DNA of 7,289 nucleotides. Origin: Actinomycetota bacterium (lineage in GTDB: Bacteria > Actinomycetota > Actinomycetes > Actinomycetales > Angustibacteraceae). A program made the translations under genes and the position numbers. The stretch's first letter is position 1. Each line of letters begins with the position of its first letter. The notes beneath the pieces were generated by a model. It worked only from the letters and a program-made list of their open reading frames with translations, did not search any database and was not told the DNA's origin. This document shows, in pieces, positions 6,549 to 7,289 of this stretch. The stretch covers positions 1-7,289 of the forward strand of contig JACMOY010000356.1 in the NCBI GenBank assembly GCA_014377795.1, in the 5' to 3' direction.

Positions 6549-6558
6549 TGCGTAGCGT
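6530..6558 (+). promoter_or_regulatory. Putative sigma70-type promoter in the intergenic region
   Basis: TCGACT (6530-6535) and TAGCGT (6553-6558) are separated by exactly 17 bp. The first matches TTGACA at four positions including the central GAC, and the second fits the actinobacterial TAnnnT -10. Transcription would start near 6565, about 250 nt before the DUF222 ATG, and run through the long inverted repeat at 6613-6660. Confidence 0.4.
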
Positions 6559-6612
6559 GGTCATCACGGCACCTTCCCAGCCGGGCTGAAGCCCTGCGCG
6601 TTGGGCCAGAGA

Positions 6613-6660
6613 CAGGCGTGGGTGCATCTGGTCACCCCATCCTTGCTGCACCCACGGCTG
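6613..6660. repeat. 14-bp inverted repeat (one mismatch), 20-nt loop
   Basis: CAGGCGTGGGTGCA (6613-6626) pairs with TGCACCCACGGCTG (6647-6660) at 13 of 14 positions, with the inner 10 bp perfect. The loop is 6627-6646. No T-tract follows, so it is not a standard intrinsic terminator. It could be a stem in a leader RNA or small RNA, or a protein-binding site. A weaker stem, GCACC (6660-6664) with GGTGC (6674-6678), follows directly and would compete for one base. Confidence 0.55.
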
Positions 6661-6757
6661 CACCGATGTACCGGGTGCTGGGCGCGCGTCGCCCGTCCCG
6701 GGCCCGTGTTGCTGACTGTAGCGGGGGGTTGCTTAAAGTTCTTCAAAATCGTTGTGC

Positions 6758-6770
6758 CAGAACAGTTCTG
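6758..6770. repeat. 13-bp palindrome in A/T-richer patch, possible operator
   Basis: CAGAAC-A-GTTCTG is a perfect 6-bp inverted repeat with one central base. It lies about 40 bp upstream of the DUF222 start, at the edge of an unusually A/T-rich stretch (6729-6770) for this genome. Its position suits an operator for that gene. It does not fit the GAAC-N4-GTTC spacing of the actinobacterial SOS box. Confidence 0.4.
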
Positions 6771-6798
6771 AGGGCCCGGGACTGTCGGTGGTGGCCGC

Positions 6799-6804
6799 TA
6801 GCGT
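6799..6804 (+). promoter_or_regulatory. -10 box (TAGCGT) implying a leaderless DUF222 transcript
   Basis: TAGCGT ends 7 bp before the ATG at 6812, so a normal start site would fall on or next to the A of the ATG. No Shine-Dalgarno is present before this ATG, which fits a leaderless mRNA, common in actinobacteria. A -35 is weak: GGGACT at 6778-6783 has only a 15-bp spacer. Confidence 0.45.
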
Positions 6805-6811
6805 GTCAGGC

Positions 6812-7289
6812 ATGGACCAGTCGGGTGGGCAGCTGAGCGACACGCTCGTCGCCGTGCGCGACGCGGTTGCGGTCCTGCAGTCCGAGGGCCTGCACTCGGT
6901 GGACTCCGCGTCACTTCTGACCGATGTCGCGGCGATGCGCCGTCTGGTGGACCAGGTCGAGGGCGAGTGGTTGCGGCGGGTCGGTGAGGTCCACGCCCGC
7001 GGCGCCGCCCAGGTGGTCGGGGCTGGGTCGACGAAGGCGTTCCTGCGCGGGACGTGCCTGGTGTCGCCGTCTGAGGCGTCGAGGGCGGTGGACACTGCCA
7101 CCGCCCTGCGGACCACCTGCGCTGCGACCGCCGACGCGGTGGCCGCTGGGGTCATCGGTGTCGGGCAGGCCCACGTCATCGCGACCGTCATCGACCGGCT
7201 GCCCTCGGCTCTGCCCGAGGGAACGCGCCTGGACGGTGAGCGGGTGCTCCTGGATCATGCTGCAGCGCTCAACCCCGCGGAGCTGGCCA
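6812..7289 (+). CDS. DUF222 (13E12 repeat family) protein, 5' part, probably HNH endonuclease
   Basis: The open frame runs from ATG 6812 to the right edge without a stop, 159 residues visible. The all-helical N-terminal region has the DUF222 pattern: helices at about 34-64 (SLLTDVAAMRRLVDQVEGEW then RRVGEVHARG), S73-TKAFLRGTCLVSPSEASRAV, and the characteristic AAGVIGVGQAHVIATVIDRLP (111-131). Members usually end in an HNH nuclease domain, which would lie beyond the window, so the nuclease activity is expected but not seen. The family occurs in many divergent copies per genome in actinobacteria, including the mycobacterial REP13E12 elements, and its biological role is unsettled. A GTG at 6803 is a possible alternative start but would lie inside the -10 box. 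It is separated from the preceding operon by 356 bp and has its own likely promoter. Confidence 0.9.
   Translation, partial: MDQSGGQLSDTLVAVRDAVAVLQSEGLHSVDSASLLTDVAAMRRLVDQVEGEWLRRVGEVHARGAAQVVGAGSTKAFLRGTCLVSPSEASRAVDTATALRTTCAATADAVAAGVIGVGQAHVIATVIDRLPSALPEGTRLDGERVLLDHAAALNPAELA

Larger units (their letters stand above)
6456..6811. other. 356-bp gene-free region before the DUF222 gene
   Basis: No convincing coding sequence is found here on either strand: the open frames lack actinobacterial codon bias, domain-like segments and ribosome sites. The region contains a promoter-like pair (6530-6558), an imperfect inverted repeat (6480-6548) enclosing a small hairpin (6488-6503), a long inverted repeat (6613-6660), an A/T-richer patch (about 6729-6770) with a 13-bp palindrome, and a second TAGCGT box just before the DUF222 start. 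Together these suggest regulatory or non-coding RNA content rather than a decayed gene. Confidence 0.6.

Noticed and set aside
6613..6660. Intrinsic terminator of the upstream operon
   Set aside because: The 20-nt loop is long, no T-tract follows on either strand, and it lies about 160 bp beyond the last stop codon.
6564..6746. Minus-strand open frames of 60 and 132 codons in the intergenic region
   Set aside because: Neither has actinobacterial third-position bias, a ribosome site or recognisable similarity. A decayed gene cannot be fully excluded.
6758..6770. LexA/SOS box
   Set aside because: The half-sites GAAC and GTTC are 1 bp apart rather than the 4 bp of the actinobacterial SOS box.
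6459..6836. Plus-strand open frame in the intergenic region (125 codons)
   Set aside because: It has no ribosome site or domain, an unusual Trp/Arg/Cys-rich composition, and it runs out of frame into the DUF222 start.

Overview
The window is very GC-rich, with G/C-biased third codon positions, frequent GTG/TTG starts and stop/start overlaps between genes. The protein families present (a FadD15-type acyl-CoA ligase, a TB16.3-like SRPBCC protein, GlkA-like ROK kinases and a DUF222/13E12 protein) point to an actinobacterium, perhaps a Micrococcales relative. The genus cannot be fixed from this sequence alone.

Left part, minus strand (1-2460): a long-chain fatty-acid-CoA ligase (673-2460, GTG start with a strong Shine-Dalgarno) is followed about 40 bp downstream by an ABC transporter ATPase whose 3' end runs off the left edge. 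Middle, plus strand: a divergently transcribed small zinc-ribbon protein with a C-terminal membrane anchor (2563-3009). It is followed by a tight five-gene run (3094-6455): SRPBCC/START-like protein, 91-aa CxxCxxC protein, GlkA-like ROK sugar kinase, a second paralogous ROK sugar kinase, and an endonuclease/exonuclease/phosphatase (EEP) family enzyme. Within this run the stop and start codons overlap (TTGA, ATGA, GTGA) or lie 5 bp apart, so it is very probably one translationally coupled operon. Right part: a 356-bp gene-free region (6456-6811) with a promoter-like element, inverted repeats and an A/T-rich patch, then the 5' part of a DUF222 (13E12 repeat family) gene that leaves the right edge.

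Functionally, the core looks like conserved actinobacterial central metabolism: activation of fatty acids by the ligase, a small lipid- or hydrophobic-ligand-binding protein of the TB16.3 type, and phosphorylation of glucose or a related sugar by one or both ROK kinases. The fadD15/TB16.3 pairing is also what I recall from Mycobacterium tuberculosis (Rv2187/Rv2185c). The least ordinary items are the tandem duplication of the ROK kinase, the uncharacterised cysteine-motif protein coupled to it, and the structured intergenic region in front of the DUF222 gene. I see no CRISPR array, tRNA, rRNA or insertion sequence.
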